Assembly (NCBI GenBank): GCA_019775845.1
Contig: JADQAV010000028.1
Coordinates: 868,001-932,000 of the forward strand
Length of the DNA stretch: 64,000 nt
Source of the DNA: Myrmaecium sp. VS I D KN 1
Lineage: Eukaryota > Ascomycota > Dothideomycetes > Valsariales > Valsariaceae
Direction of reading: 5' to 3'
Below the pieces are notes generated by a model, which saw only the letters and a list, made by a program, of their open reading frames with translations, did not search any database and was not told the origin of the DNA. Below are positions 44,178 through 57,906 of this stretch, one piece after another (within the stretch, counting starts at the first letter, position 1; every line of letters starts with the position of its first letter). The translations under genes and the position numbers were made by a program.

Positions 44178-47100
44178 ATGTTCCAGGTAAGTATCGCTCC
44201 GTTCCATCCGCGCGGCGCCCCAAGCATCGCTAACTTTCCGCAGCGCCTCAAAGGTGCCATTGATAGCCGCATAGCGGAGGAACAAGCCCGGCAGAAAGCC
44301 TTACAGCAGGGACAACAAGCACCGCCTGCGAGGTCCAACTCGCTGCGCCGATCGACCTCGCGAACAATATCTCCCTCCGGTAGACGACCCAGAGCTTCCG
44401 ATGCCGACACCAAGCCGTTCCCCGCGGGCAAGGGCCCCGACCCTTCGGAGTTCGATGCGGATTTCGTGGTGGGCGAAGACGACATCAGTCAAACCTCGAC
44501 GCGGGTAGGCACGCCCCAGCCGGCGGAGTCGAGCAGTGGCGGGGCGAAGAAGGAGGAGAATGGAGGCGACGCGGCAGCAAGGGACGCCAAGCCAAATTCC
44601 ACCGCGGAGCTGCCTCCAGAGGTGCGCGTGAAGTTGCGTAAGCTGGAGAAGATGGAGCCCAAATACTCTGGTGAGACCAAGCCTGGCTTACGCACTGTGA
44701 TGGTCCGCAGGGACTAACCTGAAATGCGCCTGCAGAGTTACTTCGTTCTTACCGCATAGCACACGCCCGAGTCTCTATGATCGAGCCGTTCGAAGCATCG
44801 CTCCGTGAGAACACACCTCTTACAAGCATCGCAGACCCAACAGCGTTCGTGGAATATCTTACGCAACTCAATCTCAAGGGCGACATGGTCATGGAGGAGC
44901 TCAAGCGCGTGTCTGGAGAGCGGGACGCGTTGAAGTCAAAGCTCGAACAAGCTGAGGCGGCAACCAGGGAGGCGCAAGAAGAGGTCAAGCAGCTGAAGGC
45001 GCAGGACAAAGGAGATGCTGCGGCATCGTCCGCAGTTACCGTGGAGCAGAAGAATGGCGAAGGGTCTGAAGACGCTATTACCTCCGCGCAGGAGCCGGAA
45101 CCGGCAGAGAAAAGCGAAGAGTTCTTCTCGTACGACAGCGAACTGCCCCGTCTCAAATCGGAGTTGCAAGAGCGTGAGGAACAGGTCCAAAGCCTCGAAG
45201 CTGAGAACACCTCGTTAAAAGCCGAACTGGCTACCACAAAAGAATCTGCTGAGCGGCTGGTTCAGGATCTTGAGAGCGCCAGCAGAGACCTCCAGGCCCT
45301 GAAGGACGAGAAGGACCGTTCAGAGAAGGACCTGTTGGAGAAGTGCGCCTCTCTAGAGACGAGTACAAAGGAGCTCAAGGATAACCTGCAGACAATGCAA
45401 CAGGATCTGGAGCGTCACCGGCAAGATCAGGCGAAGCAAGAAACTGCGGCCGAGGAGCTCCAAAAGCAGCTTGACAAGGCCAAGGAGGAGCTCCGCAGTC
45501 TTCAGGAGAAGGAGAGTGACTCCGCGACTGAGAGTGAGACTGCCACCCTGCGGTCCGAGGTCCAAGACCTCCAACAAAAGCTATCTACACTTCGCGAATC
45601 GATGAGCCAAACTGAGAAGCGCAGCGATACCCTTAACAACCTCGTCAACACCCTGCGGTCCCAGTTAGAGGCTGCGCAGACAGAAAGAGACAACGCCGTG
45701 GCTCGGCTTGAGTCGTCCAACAAGACACCTGAGAATGGCGGGGCCGATAATGACGAGGAACCTTCCGTCAAGGCTGAAGCTTCAACACCAGACGCGCCGA
45801 AGAAGAAGTCAAAGAAGAAGAAGAAGGGTGGTAAGGGAGGACCTGCTTCTGCTCCAGCCTCTGTTCCTACCCCCGTCACTGAAGCTGCAACTGCCAATGG
45901 GACTTCTGACGCCGGCGAAGAGCAATTCAAAGCGCAACTAAAAGAGAAAGAGGATGTCATTGAGCGCTTACAGAACGAGCTTAAGGAAAAAGAAGAAGCG
46001 ATGGACCGTTTACAGAAGAAGATCAAAGATCAAGATGAGCTTAAGGAGGAAATCGAAGGCCTCCGAGACGACTTGATCAATGTTGGCCAGGAGCATGTCG
46101 AGGCGAAAGACAAGATCAAGGAACTTCAATCGGAGAAGCGCGCCTTGGAGGAAAGCATGGCGGCTCTGGAGAAGCAGATCGCTGCACTGCATAGCGCCCA
46201 CGCCTCCACCAACGAAGACTCCGTGCAGGAGCGCCAGAAGTTGGCCGCTGATTTCGAGGAACTCAAGACTCGCGCCGATTCTCTTCAGACAGATCTGTCT
46301 GTGGCGCAGCAGCTGGCGGCCTCGAGATTCAAGGATCTGACTGACATGAGAGAGATACTCCAAAAAGCTCAACCGGAGTTGACGTCCCTGAGGAAAGAGG
46401 TGGCCGAACTGAGGAGCGCCAAGGAGGAATTGGCGACCAGGTCAGCGGATGTGCGTCGGTTGGAGGCCAGGGAGAAGGACCTGCGATCGGAGATTGCGAC
46501 ATACAAGTCGCAGGTTTCGGACAAGGAGAATGATATCCGGATGTTGAACGACAAAATCAAGCAAGAGACTACGCAGCGACTGTCGCTCGAGGAAACGAAC
46601 CGGAAAATGCAGAGGGATGTGCAGCGGCTCGAGAAGGAGCGGAAGGATGCGACGGAAGCCAAGGAGCGTGTGTCGAGCGATCTCAAGACGACGCAAGAAG
46701 AGCTTCGGGTCGCACGTTCCAACATTCAGAAGCTCGAGAAGGAGGTCGAGAAACTCAAGCAGGACGCGGCGAGCCTGCGCGATGAGATCGAGCTGAAGAG
46801 CGCGCAGTATGCAAGCTCTCAAAGCCTCATGGCCAGCATGCAAGATCAAACTCAAGAGATGGGAACGCAAATGAAGGAGATCCGTGCTCGCTGTGAAAGC
46901 CTCGAGGAAGAGCTTGCGGATGCCCACCGGCTCTTGAGTGAGAGGAGTCGCGAAGCCGAAACGATGCGTAGATTGCTTGCCGACGCCCAAGCTCGGGCCG
47001 ACTCCAGGGTCAGGGAAATGCAAGAGCGTCTCGACCTTGCGATCGAAGAACGTGAGCGCGCCGAAGAGCAAGCCAGCACGTTCGGGCGAAGACGCGCCAG

Positions 47101-47847
47101 AGAATTGGAAGACTTGAAGCACAAGGTTCGTGACGCGGAAAGAGCGGCAAGTCGGGCCAATGAGGAGAAAGAGGAGCTTGCGGCGGCGGAGAAGGAGCTG
47201 CGCAGGCAGAAAGAGGAACTTGAGAAGAAAGCGGGCCATGCCAGCGAGGAAGTAGCGGAAGTGCGGCAAGCGATGAACCAGCTACGGGATGCACTCGATG
47301 AGGGTGAGAAGCAGGCTCGCGAGCTTGAGAGAGAGAAGGGCGATCTCAAGCGTACGCTCGAGGAAATGCAGGCGCGGCTTGAGAAGTTGCAGAAGTCCAG
47401 CAAGGTGAGTTTTCCTTCTCGATCACGCACTCGCCATATAGGGCTCGGAAACTAACCCATCGATGAAGGCAATGGCCGAAGAACTGCGGGCGGCGCAAGC
47501 GTCCAAGGCTCGGGTCGAATCGACCGTTCAGTCGAATCGCTCTTCCATGGATTACTCCCCGTCACCGGGAAGAATCGCGTCTCCCATCAGCAAAGGCCGC
47601 GCACCCTCCATCACCCCGTCCGAGAGCTCGAACTCGATTGATTTCGTGTACTTGAAGAACGTGCTCCTGCAGTTCCTGGAGCAGAAGGACAAGAAGTATC
47701 AAACGCAGCTGATACCCGTCCTGGGCATGCTCTTGCATTTCGACAAGTGAGTGTCGCACCGAACCCTTGGAGTGCACGAGCCTAAGAAGCTGACAATGTC
47801 CCAGAAAAGATGAGCAGAGGTGGACGGCGGCCATTTCTGCCCGGTGA
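44178..47847 (+). CDS. GRIP-domain golgin (Imh1-like coiled-coil tether)
   Basis: The model is join(44178..44186, 44244..44670, 44736..47404, 47469..47746, 47805..47847), 1,141 aa. It starts MFQRLKGAIDSRIAEEQARQ, where the first coding exon is only nine bases (MFQ). From about residue 150 to 1035 it is almost continuous Glu/Lys/Leu coiled coil, interrupted by a Lys-rich spacer (KKKSKKKKKGGKG) near residue 340. The C-terminus holds the GRIP domain: IDFVYLKNVLLQFLEQKDKK, then YQTQLIPVLGMLLHFDKKDE and RWTA. GRIP domains bind Arl1-GTP on the trans-Golgi, so it is probably a vesicle tether. The last intron lies inside GRIP and joins DK|KDEQ. The N-terminal 130 residues are Ser/Pro-rich. Confidence 0.92.
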
Positions 47848-49535
47848 CCGTGACTTGCTCGCGGACAGCCTTCTTCTTCCACGCATTTTCGGTTTTTTTT
47901 TTTTTTGGGCTTCCATCCCAGTTGTTACGATGCTTGATTTCGGGTACACATGTGTTTTGTTTAACAGCACTGTGCAGGACGTCTCTGCGGTGGGTATTGG
48001 TTCGGGCTTTCGCAGGCAGAAGAGGTTGAGACGTCCTGGCTCTCGGAGGACTTTCAAGCATATGGTGGCCTGCCACTATGCAGTGGTCTTGGACGAGCTT
48101 GTTGTGTGCTACTCTTTGCGGTTTTCATCTTGTGACAGTGTTTCGTGTGCGTGTACGACAAGGAGAGCAAGAGTGGCTGGGACGGTGTTGATTGGTGGGT
48201 GGGGGGATGTGAATGTCTGAGACAGGAGGAAGGCTGGAGGTGGTTCGGACGAGGATCTGTTCGCGCGCAAACACACACTCCATCAGGTACGACCATCCAT
48301 CTGCATGACTGGCTGGTCCTCGCGTGGGGGATGCATGCTTCATTCAGTACGGAATCCGAAGGCTGGCAGGATGGAAACGTTTGTCATCTACAATACATAC
48401 ATGCGGAGGTTACAGTGCCCGATCTGTAATTCGGTACCGAATGTCATCGGCTTTGTGTCTGTATCGTAACTCAAATCGTTGAATTGAGTAGAAACGGAAG
48501 AACGGGCAAGAGAGAAGCCCATTCTTTTGGCTGAGTTTAGCGGTGACCAGTCCAGCTCTTCTCGACGACAACGACGGGATTCCGCGGGAGGGGTCCTGGA
48601 TCGGACGGGCTGCCAACTGCATGCCTGCCTTGCCTGCCACTCCCCCGGGAGGCGGAGGACAAGTCCATCGGCACATCAAAACCTGCTGTTGCATCATCAT
48701 CATCCTCCTCCCCATCACTGCAGTGATCGTTCATTAGCTGTTCGTTCCCGTCCTTTAAAGAAAGCCCCCCGACAGGTCCGCAGCGCCTGAGGTTTCTTCC
48801 CCATCCCATCTCACCCTCGCCTCCTCCCGATCCTTCTCTTCCTCTTTCTTGTCGCTTCTTTCCCGTCCGTACCTTACCACTCCGTCATAACTTACATAAT
48901 AAATAACCCGGTGAAATCCGACTCTCTTTCGTCATCTTTCACTTCTTCCATCAGACGTTCCCGATCCTCACCAACCGGCTCCCGTTGTTTCTTCGTTGCC
49001 TTGTACCGACAACCTCAGGTTTTCCTCTACCCCCGCCCGTAGCCCCTCCGACCCTCACTCTCTTCCTCTGGTTTCTCCTCCCCTCCCTGACCAAAGCCCT
49101 GCCTCCGTGCGGACGTCCCTGCCTGCCGGTCTGGCGGTCTGCCTGCCTTGCACGTCCGGATATAAAGAGATATATAACAGGTTACATAAGGTACGTAACG
49201 GGAGCGGTGCAGCGAGCAACGGCGCGCTTGTTGCGCAGACGTAGACGGCCCCCCGCCATCACCAATCAGGGAAAACACGCACAGGCCCATCATCCCGCCC
49301 ACCACGTTAACCAGCGCCATCGCTCACCACCGACCAGGCGGCGCCTACTCACACCCTCCGAGCAATTGAGAATCCGCTTTCGCCCGACCTTGCATACTCG
49401 CAGCACCCCTCGTACGCCCTTCCGATCCTCTCCAGACTTTGTATGAGAGCGGAGACCGCCCGTCCGATCGTTCCATCCTCGTTCTTGCGTCGATTTGCAC
49501 TTCCGTTGGGCTCGTAGTGGCGGGGAAACGGCAAG
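47848..49535. other. Intergenic region; promoter and leader of the SRPK gene
   Basis: No gene was recognised in 1.7 kb. The 3' UTR of the golgin probably includes the T run at 47893-47906. The stretch 48790-49110 is strongly pyrimidine-rich on the plus strand, typical of a fungal promoter or transcription start area. An ag/gtacgt at about 49190 could be a 5' UTR donor, but no partner was established. Confidence 0.5.
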
Positions 49536-51628
<2,093 letters not shown>

Positions 51629-52464
51629 GGGTGCCCGTATCCTCGTCATCATCAACAATCTTTTTCACCATTCTCTTCATTCACCCCGCCCCCCCCCCTT
51701 CTTTCGGTTCCTGCCTCTTCCACGGGTGCCTTCTTCTGCTCGGTTTCTTCTAGACGAAAGGCAAACCGCTGGCGTTTTTCTTTTCTTCTCTTTCTCTGTT
51801 TTGTGTTCCTTTTTCTTGCCTCTGTGTGTGTGTGTGATGGTTGTACTTTTTTTTGTTTAACGATTACAGCATGTCCGGTTGGTGGCCCGACGGAGATACG
51901 AAAAGAAATAAGAGAACAATGACCTTTTCTTCCTTCCTTTTCTGACGTCGTTCCCGACTTTGCTTTGTCTGGCTCCATCCCCCTTTTGCTTTCGGTGGAT
52001 CGCCCACTATGGTATGTGTTGTGGAACTGTCTTGACTCATTTGCGTATCTGTGTGTCCACGCCCCGCACCTTGACGCTGGCGGGCTACATTACTACCTCG
52101 ATCACGCAACAACAGCGGTGCCATGGCCTTGAAGAACGGTACAAATGGCTCCGGAACCGGAAAATATCTATAGATTCTCTCTGATCTACTGAACACCTTC
52201 TTCCCGTTGTCAGCATCCTCACTCACTTGAGTACGCCAGACGCAGAACATCGCCGCCACCACATGAGGATGTCTGCAAAAAAAAGATTAGAAAGTGGCAT
52301 GCCGCATCGCCGCCCTTTCTTTCCCACCCGACCATGAAAGATCGTCGTAACATATACATCTCTAAATACATCATTACTCGTCATCACTCATCATCTAAAC
52401 ACCACAAAAATCGTGTAAGCGAACGAAACAACACATCATGCCCCAAGCCCAGTCTAACCCAACC
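51629..52464. other. Convergent intergenic region
   Basis: This is the 3' flank of SRPK (+) and of the UFD1-domain gene (-). It contains C-rich and T-rich tracts and a short TG repeat (51822-51835). No gene was seen. Confidence 0.5.
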
Positions 52465-54837
52465 CTACGTCTCCGCCCGCTGCGGCGCAAAGTTCTTCAG
52501 CCAAGCCCGCGCGCGGTCCATGTCGCCGGCCTCCGCCTCGAGCGCAGAAACGCACCATTCCAGCGCGTAGCCGCCCTTGCCCTGGACCCCCGGGTCAGCG
52601 GCGAGCATCTCGGCGCGTTGACGACGCGTCTGGCTCGCCTCGTCGGTGCAGAAGTGCAGCGGGGCCGGAGGTCCACCGCCGCCGCCTCCGACGTCTGGGA
52701 GGTACGGTTTGATGAGCGGCAGGGCGTCCTTGGTGGGGACGGGCCCGCCGTCGCCGAGGCCGAGGTGCGTTCGCCCGGTCCGGCAGAGCTCGTTCCGACA
52801 CCAGGGCTTGCCGCAGCCTTGCAGGAGCTGGGTGAGGTAGCGGCGCTCGACCCGGCGCCGGAGCGCCTTGCCGTCCGGGTCGTACAGGCTGACGTACAGG
52901 GGCCCGTAGCAGGTCGGGCAGAGGCCGAGATCGTTACCGTTGCCGGGGCCCGGACCGGCGCCGGCGCCGGCGCGGGTGTCGCCGTTCCGGCTGGCGCCGT
53001 CGAGCGTGCGGCCGCAGTTCGCGTTCCGGCAGAGGCGGGGCGCGGGCCGGGAGAGCCGCTCGAAGTCGTGGTGCTTCAGGTGCGCGCCCATGTCCCGCAG
53101 CCGGACGATCCGGTCGCAGAGGTGGCACTCGGTCGTGCGGCCGCCGTCGGCGAGCTCGTGCACTGTCAGGCCGGACAGCATCGCCTCCGCTGACGGATTG
53201 GCCGGGTCGCCCTCCTGCGGGACTTCGAGGTGGCAGAAGCGGCAGAGGATCAGCTTGCCGGGGCACACGGAGGTGCGATGCTGCGCCAGGGTGGGGAGGG
53301 AGGGGAAGGTCAGCGAACAGGAGGGGCAGGTCTGCTCGGTGTGGTAGATGTAGTCGTGTTTCTCGTGGCTGAGAGCGGTGTTGCCGTGGAAGGAATCGTG
53401 CGGGCAGTGCCAGTGGTTGGCCAACTCCGGGGAGCCCTTCTTGAACACGGCACCGCAGCCTTGCGGACAGAGCACGTTGTTTCGGAGGCAGAAGTTCTCG
53501 TGGAGGAACAGTGTCCGTTGGGGTACCCATTGATGGCAGTTTTTGCAGCGGACTTCGTCGGGGTTGGGAGGAACGTCCGTCGCAGCGTCATCACTCGCCT
53601 TCTCCTCGGCTGTCTTCTTGGGATCAAAAGGTACCGCACGAATTGTGAAGGGTTTAGGAGATTTTGAGGAAGAATCTGATGCCGAGTAGGCATGCACCGA
53701 AACCCATACGGCCTCGGCCTCTTCCAGCTCGATGTTGGTTGGTTGTAGCCGAATACGCTTGGGATATGGGTCTTCGAACTGAGCAAAGACGTATTCGTCT
53801 TCCCTAGGCCTGACTCGTTGCCTACTCGAATACGGGCTCACAAGTAAGTCGATTTCATCCTCCTCGTCGACGTCACTGAGCTCGATCTCAAGGCCTTGAG
53901 ATCGGTCCCAGGACGGAATTTCCCAATCCACGTACTCGCCATCCAGCACCTGACCGTATTGGGGCTCGAGCAGGTTCAACTGGCCACCTACGGAGCTTCC
54001 GGAGTCAGTCCCTGGTGCTCTTCGCGACTTCGCTGCGATTTGCCTCAAGGTTTCGCGTGCCTGTTCCTCGTTCAACGCCTCAATGTCCACTTCCAAGTCC
54101 GTATCCACGACACAGATGCCATCGCCTTCTGGTTTGAAGCCATCGATCAGGAACCTGAATTCTTCCCTTTTTCCGCCCGTGCCACGTCCCCCAGGCACCA
54201 CCAGGACCTCCCCATTGGTCAGGGTCGTGAAATGGCTTCGCAGATGCTTTTCCAATAATGCTTTCCAGTCCTCCGGATTGTAGCCTGCCTCTAACGGCCG
54301 AAGTTTGACGTATGTGCCTTTCGGTAATTGCTTTGCATGCACGGTGACCCGTGGCCGCTCGATACCGCTGTCCTGCAAATCGTCTCCCCCGTTGACCATG
54401 ACCTCGTCGCCCCCAGGACTGCGAGGTTCAGCATGTCCATTTATGCTCTTCGCTTCGCCGAGTCCAAGCGCTTGCCTCAGGTACTCACTCAGCACGATTT
54501 CACCTTCCTCCGCCGAAAACTCTCTTATCCCAGCGTAGACGACCCGGCCACTGTCCGGATTCACCAGCCGAAAGGTCAACGGATGCGGGAGCTGGTGCTG
54601 CCGATCCTGCGCCTGCGCTCGTGCATTTCTTTCGGCGGAGTAGGTGTACGGATTGAAGGGGTCGAAGGAGGTTGTGTGCGGACCGGAGCTGGCATCGGTG
54701 GCGATGACTGGTGCGGCGGAGAGAAGCTGTTGCAATGCTGAGGGCGGAAGGAGGATCTTATCTCCAGTGAGATTGGCCGGAGGCGCTGTGGCAGCGACGG
54801 TATACTGTGAGGACCATACTAAGGGCGATTCTGACAT
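52465..54837 (-). CDS. UFD1-domain zinc-cluster protein (ubiquitin pathway)
   Basis: A single exon of 790 aa. The first 210 residues resemble the UFD1 double-psi-barrel fold that binds ubiquitin and Cdc48/p97: GDKILLPPSALQQLL, PLTFRLVNP, ILSEYLRQALGLG-like text (IVLSEYLRQALGLGEA), VTVHAKQLPKGTYVKLRPLE and LLEKHLRSHFTTLTNGEVLV. A middle DEEDEIDLLVSPYSSRQRVR region follows. The later half has many Cys/His clusters like TRAF-type fingers (RCKNCHQWVPQRTLFLHENF, CPQGCGAVFKKG, CPSCSLTFPSLPTLAQHRTS, LCRFCHLEVPQ, CHLCDRIVRLRDMGAHLKHH). A UBA-like helix pair ends it. Fungi do have such long proteins annotated as Ufd1-like; they are not the ordinary UFD1 partner of Npl4. The 3' part is very GC-rich. 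Confidence 0.85.
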   Translation of the reverse strand: MSESPLVWSSQYTVAATAPPANLTGDKILLPPSALQQLLSAAPVIATDASSGPHTTSFDPFNPYTYSAERNARAQAQDRQHQLPHPLTFRLVNPDSGRVVYAGIREFSAEEGEIVLSEYLRQALGLGEAKSINGHAEPRSPGGDEVMVNGGDDLQDSGIERPRVTVHAKQLPKGTYVKLRPLEAGYNPEDWKALLEKHLRSHFTTLTNGEVLVVPGGRGTGGKREEFRFLIDGFKPEGDGICVVDTDLEVDIEALNEEQARETLRQIAAKSRRAPGTDSGSSVGGQLNLLEPQYGQVLDGEYVDWEIPSWDRSQGLEIELSDVDEEDEIDLLVSPYSSRQRVRPREDEYVFAQFEDPYPKRIRLQPTNIELEEAEAVWVSVHAYSASDSSSKSPKPFTIRAVPFDPKKTAEEKASDDAATDVPPNPDEVRCKNCHQWVPQRTLFLHENFCLRNNVLCPQGCGAVFKKGSPELANHWHCPHDSFHGNTALSHEKHDYIYHTEQTCPSCSLTFPSLPTLAQHRTSVCPGKLILCRFCHLEVPQEGDPANPSAEAMLSGLTVHELADGGRTTECHLCDRIVRLRDMGAHLKHHDFERLSRPAPRLCRNANCGRTLDGASRNGDTRAGAGAGPGPGNGNDLGLCPTCYGPLYVSLYDPDGKALRRRVERRYLTQLLQGCGKPWCRNELCRTGRTHLGLGDGGPVPTKDALPLIKPYLPDVGGGGGGPPAPLHFCTDEASQTRRQRAEMLAADPGVQGKGGYALEWCVSALEAEAGDMDRARAWLKNFAPQRAET

Positions 54838-55538
54838 AGCTTCGCGCTCTATGGATGCGTGTAGTCAATTCGTGTCTATATGGTAGGGATTTGGCGCAAT
54901 AAAAAGAGGCCGGGTATCATAAGGTCTTTGGAGATCCAGGGGAGGAAAAAAGGGGAAGTTGATCGCTCTACGTCCTGTATGCGCATACAATATTGTGAGA
55001 ACGGCGGTTTGTCAGCCTTCTTCGAGAAGTTTCACATGATAGAGACGGTCGAGACGATGACATACACAATAGTACTAAAACGTCCCTGCGTAAAGTAGGT
55101 AAGCACGTAAGAAAACGCTTCTGTATTTGGTATCCGAGCTTTCCCGAATGCAGACTGGTGCGCTCCTAGCTTCCGCTGGTTGGAAGGCTTCCAAGATTAT
55201 CCCCGGACGCCACAGCCTGCGTCATGCGATCTCGGACCGTGCCACGTCTTTCGAGTCAACTCATCTTCGGGTAACCCGGGCTCCCGAGTATATTTATGGA
55301 CTCTGTTGATACTTATCATTCATCATCTCACTTGATACCCTCTATAACCCCTTTCGATATCGTGCCGTGCATTTTTTCCTACGTACTTTGTCCCTGACTG
55401 CTTTGCTCACTGGTTTCTGTCCGCCTTCGGGTCGCTTGGCCTATCTCCAGTTAAACAACACAAGATTCGCCGAATACTCATCTGGAATAATATAAGTGTT
55501 GATCGCCGCGATCTCATCAAGGAGCTTTAGCCTCCTGG
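54838..55538. other. Divergent upstream region of the UFD1-domain and F-box-like genes
   Basis: These 701 bp contain both promoters. The sequence is mixed, with no long open frame. No tRNA or small RNA was recognised. Confidence 0.5.
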
Positions 55539-57416
55539 ATGATGGCGGTGGAGACATATCCTACGCCGGTTTCGGTAACATGCAGTCCGAAGGCGCCCAG
55601 CTCCTTGTCTCTTCTTGACCTTTTGTCCGTTAGCCTTGTTCTTCGCCAGGTTGCGCCACATTTGACGGTCTCGGGACTTCACAACCTCGCGGCGACTTCG
55701 AGGGCCTTTCGAGAATTTATATACCAGTCGCCGGAAGTCTTCCGATACTTGGACCTCTCCACAGTCAAATCCGCAGTTGTGCGTCACAGTTCCCCGATCG
55801 ATACCGGTGGCATCAACTGGCGCGCGGAGCGCATAGACGAAGCTTTGACCGAAGATGAGTTCTACTCCGGACCGCTCCTAGGCATTTTCTCAAAACTATC
55901 CAGAGCCGGCGTGCTGAAATATGTGCAAACTCTGGTTCTTGACGGATTGAGCGTACCCGCTGATCTCGTGCGCGAGATCATAGCGGAGGATCGTTTCAAT
56001 GTCCGTATACTGTCCATCAGAGAGGCGAAGCACTTGAACGAGAGGAAGTTGATGCAAGTGCTGCGATACGCAGTCAGACCTTCTCGACCCCAAGGAACGC
56101 CGAGACTCAAAGGTCTTTACGTTTTTGGACCGATGGAATCCGTTACGGAGGTTTCACATCGGAAAAGAAAACCGTCACCATGCACGTCGTCAACCTCGCT
56201 TGCATCCAGAGCTTCTTTAGGGGCTCAGATCAGCTCCCAGTGGAATCAGCGCTCCTCAGAAGCTCTCAAAACTGACCTGGCCCTTACCGAGGAGAAGTGG
56301 TATCGCCCTACAGGACGGTTGTTCTCGCGACGGCCCAGTCCAGAATGGGCGGAAACGCTTCAAGCATGTGAAGGTATCATCAGTTTTGATGCTGTCCTGT
56401 GTCGCGGTCCAAGGCATGACGCCCTCAAGGCTTATACCAAACAACCCACTCAGGCTGGCCAGGTACATCCGCAGTCCTACCTTCCTCCAGCCCTGGCCAC
56501 GGTAGCTCTGGGGCCTTCAGGCTGCTCCAGCTGCGCTTCATGTCCGGAACTCCCGGCGAGGTTTGGTAAATCCCTGGCCACATGGTTCCCCTTACTTAGT
56601 CCGCCACCACTGCATTCCTCAAGCGTACGTGCTGCACAGTTCCCTGTGGCAGCAGATGGGTTAGCAGCCCCGACTCTCATTGTACGGTGCGAGGACTGTC
56701 TACGAGGACGTTGGTGTGAACGATGCAACAAGTGGTGGGATGAGACCTGCTATCCCGGCGCGCCGACGAGCTTACGCACTGAACTCCAACAGCAAGAGTC
56801 TCTTCAGCACAGCGCTGAGATCTCGTCAAATGCTGAAACGATCGACGTCAAGGTACATATGGGTCTTTGCGTTGACCGATGCCTGACTGAGAGATGATGG
56901 CCGGGGCTAGCAAGGCTAGCATACCCGAAAAAAAAGATAAATGAGACCCCTTGAGCAAAGATCTTTTCGAAGCGAGAAACCATGATACTTTATCTGGACG
57001 GTGCCATATATATATCATCTATATTTGGGGTCTCACTTAGCACTCACCGGCCATCACCCGCAGGCTAACGTATGTTGCCATCCTGGGTTTCGAATATATG
57101 CTGACATACCTGCTGGCAGATGGGCGTCAAGCGTGAATGCTTCGGATGTGGCTATACCGTACGTGCCATCTATCAGTCAGGCATCTCGTCTCGGCGACTT
57201 GCTGACAAGCTACAGTGTGCCGACTGCGTCGCACGTTATATCCGACCGTGTACCAAATGCAGAAACGAATACTGCGTCATAGACAATGATGCTTGTTCCA
57301 GCACCTTGGTACGTTCCCAAATATACTCACTGTCCGTCCGGTTCTTCTAATGGCGTCGCCTTTTGCAGTGTGACTGGTGTAACTTCACCTCGAGGAGGAC
57401 GCGGGAGCTCTATTAG
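55539..57416 (+). CDS. F-box-like protein with C-terminal cysteine clusters
   Basis: The preferred model is join(55539..56852, 57120..57158, 57216..57308, 57369..57416), 497 aa. The start resembles an F-box helix set (LLSVSLVLRQVAPHLTVSGL, then HNLAATSRAFREFIY), which would place it in an SCF ubiquitin ligase. A Cys-rich region follows (CSSCASCPELP, CEDCLRGRWCERCNKWWDET). The downstream exons add ECFGCGYTCADC, CTKCRNEYC and a CDWC end with RRTRELY. The first junction spans a 267-nt intron (56853-57119), longer than most introns in this window. If it is retained, translation ends at 56897 with VHMGLCVDRCLTER, giving 452 aa. I recall both endings from fungal relatives, so two isoforms or two families of ends are possible. 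Substrate is unknown. Confidence 0.75.
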
Positions 57417-57906
57417 GTTTCCGGCGGGCCTGGAAATTACTTGAAGATTATAGATGAAACTCCGCTCTAGGAAGACGTGCGATGTTAAATGACTCCCCAC
57501 TCCTATTAAACTGGCATAGCCTTTCAATACATTGCATCTAATGTCTGCACGCTTTATTATCTTTTTTTGTAGATACAGAATATGCTTCTGACCGTCTCGG
57601 CGCATCTTGACTTGGAAGTGATGCCTCAAGGCTGAAACATCCTTACTGACGTTGCCGAGGTCACGTGTGTATGGGGTCCACGTTTCCTGTAATTACCTAC
57701 GTAGGAGGGTAAACGAGGCCTTGGAGAGCTCATTATTATCCCTCAAGTGTGCAAGAATAGTACCGCGCAGCGCGTCTTTCCTACTCGTCACGCGTAGAAT
57801 CCATCTCAATCATTAGGAGTGTCCTCTCGAACCTACTTCGACGAACAATCCGCGACTCCGCCCGCCCTCCGACCGTCCTGCTCCCGCACCCTCCCTGGCC
57901 ACCGCC
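57417..57906. other. Intergenic region, upstream of Yip1
   Basis: This 490-bp spacer lies between tandem plus-strand genes. It contains the 3' flank of the F-box-like gene and the Yip1 promoter. Nothing else was recognised. Confidence 0.45.
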
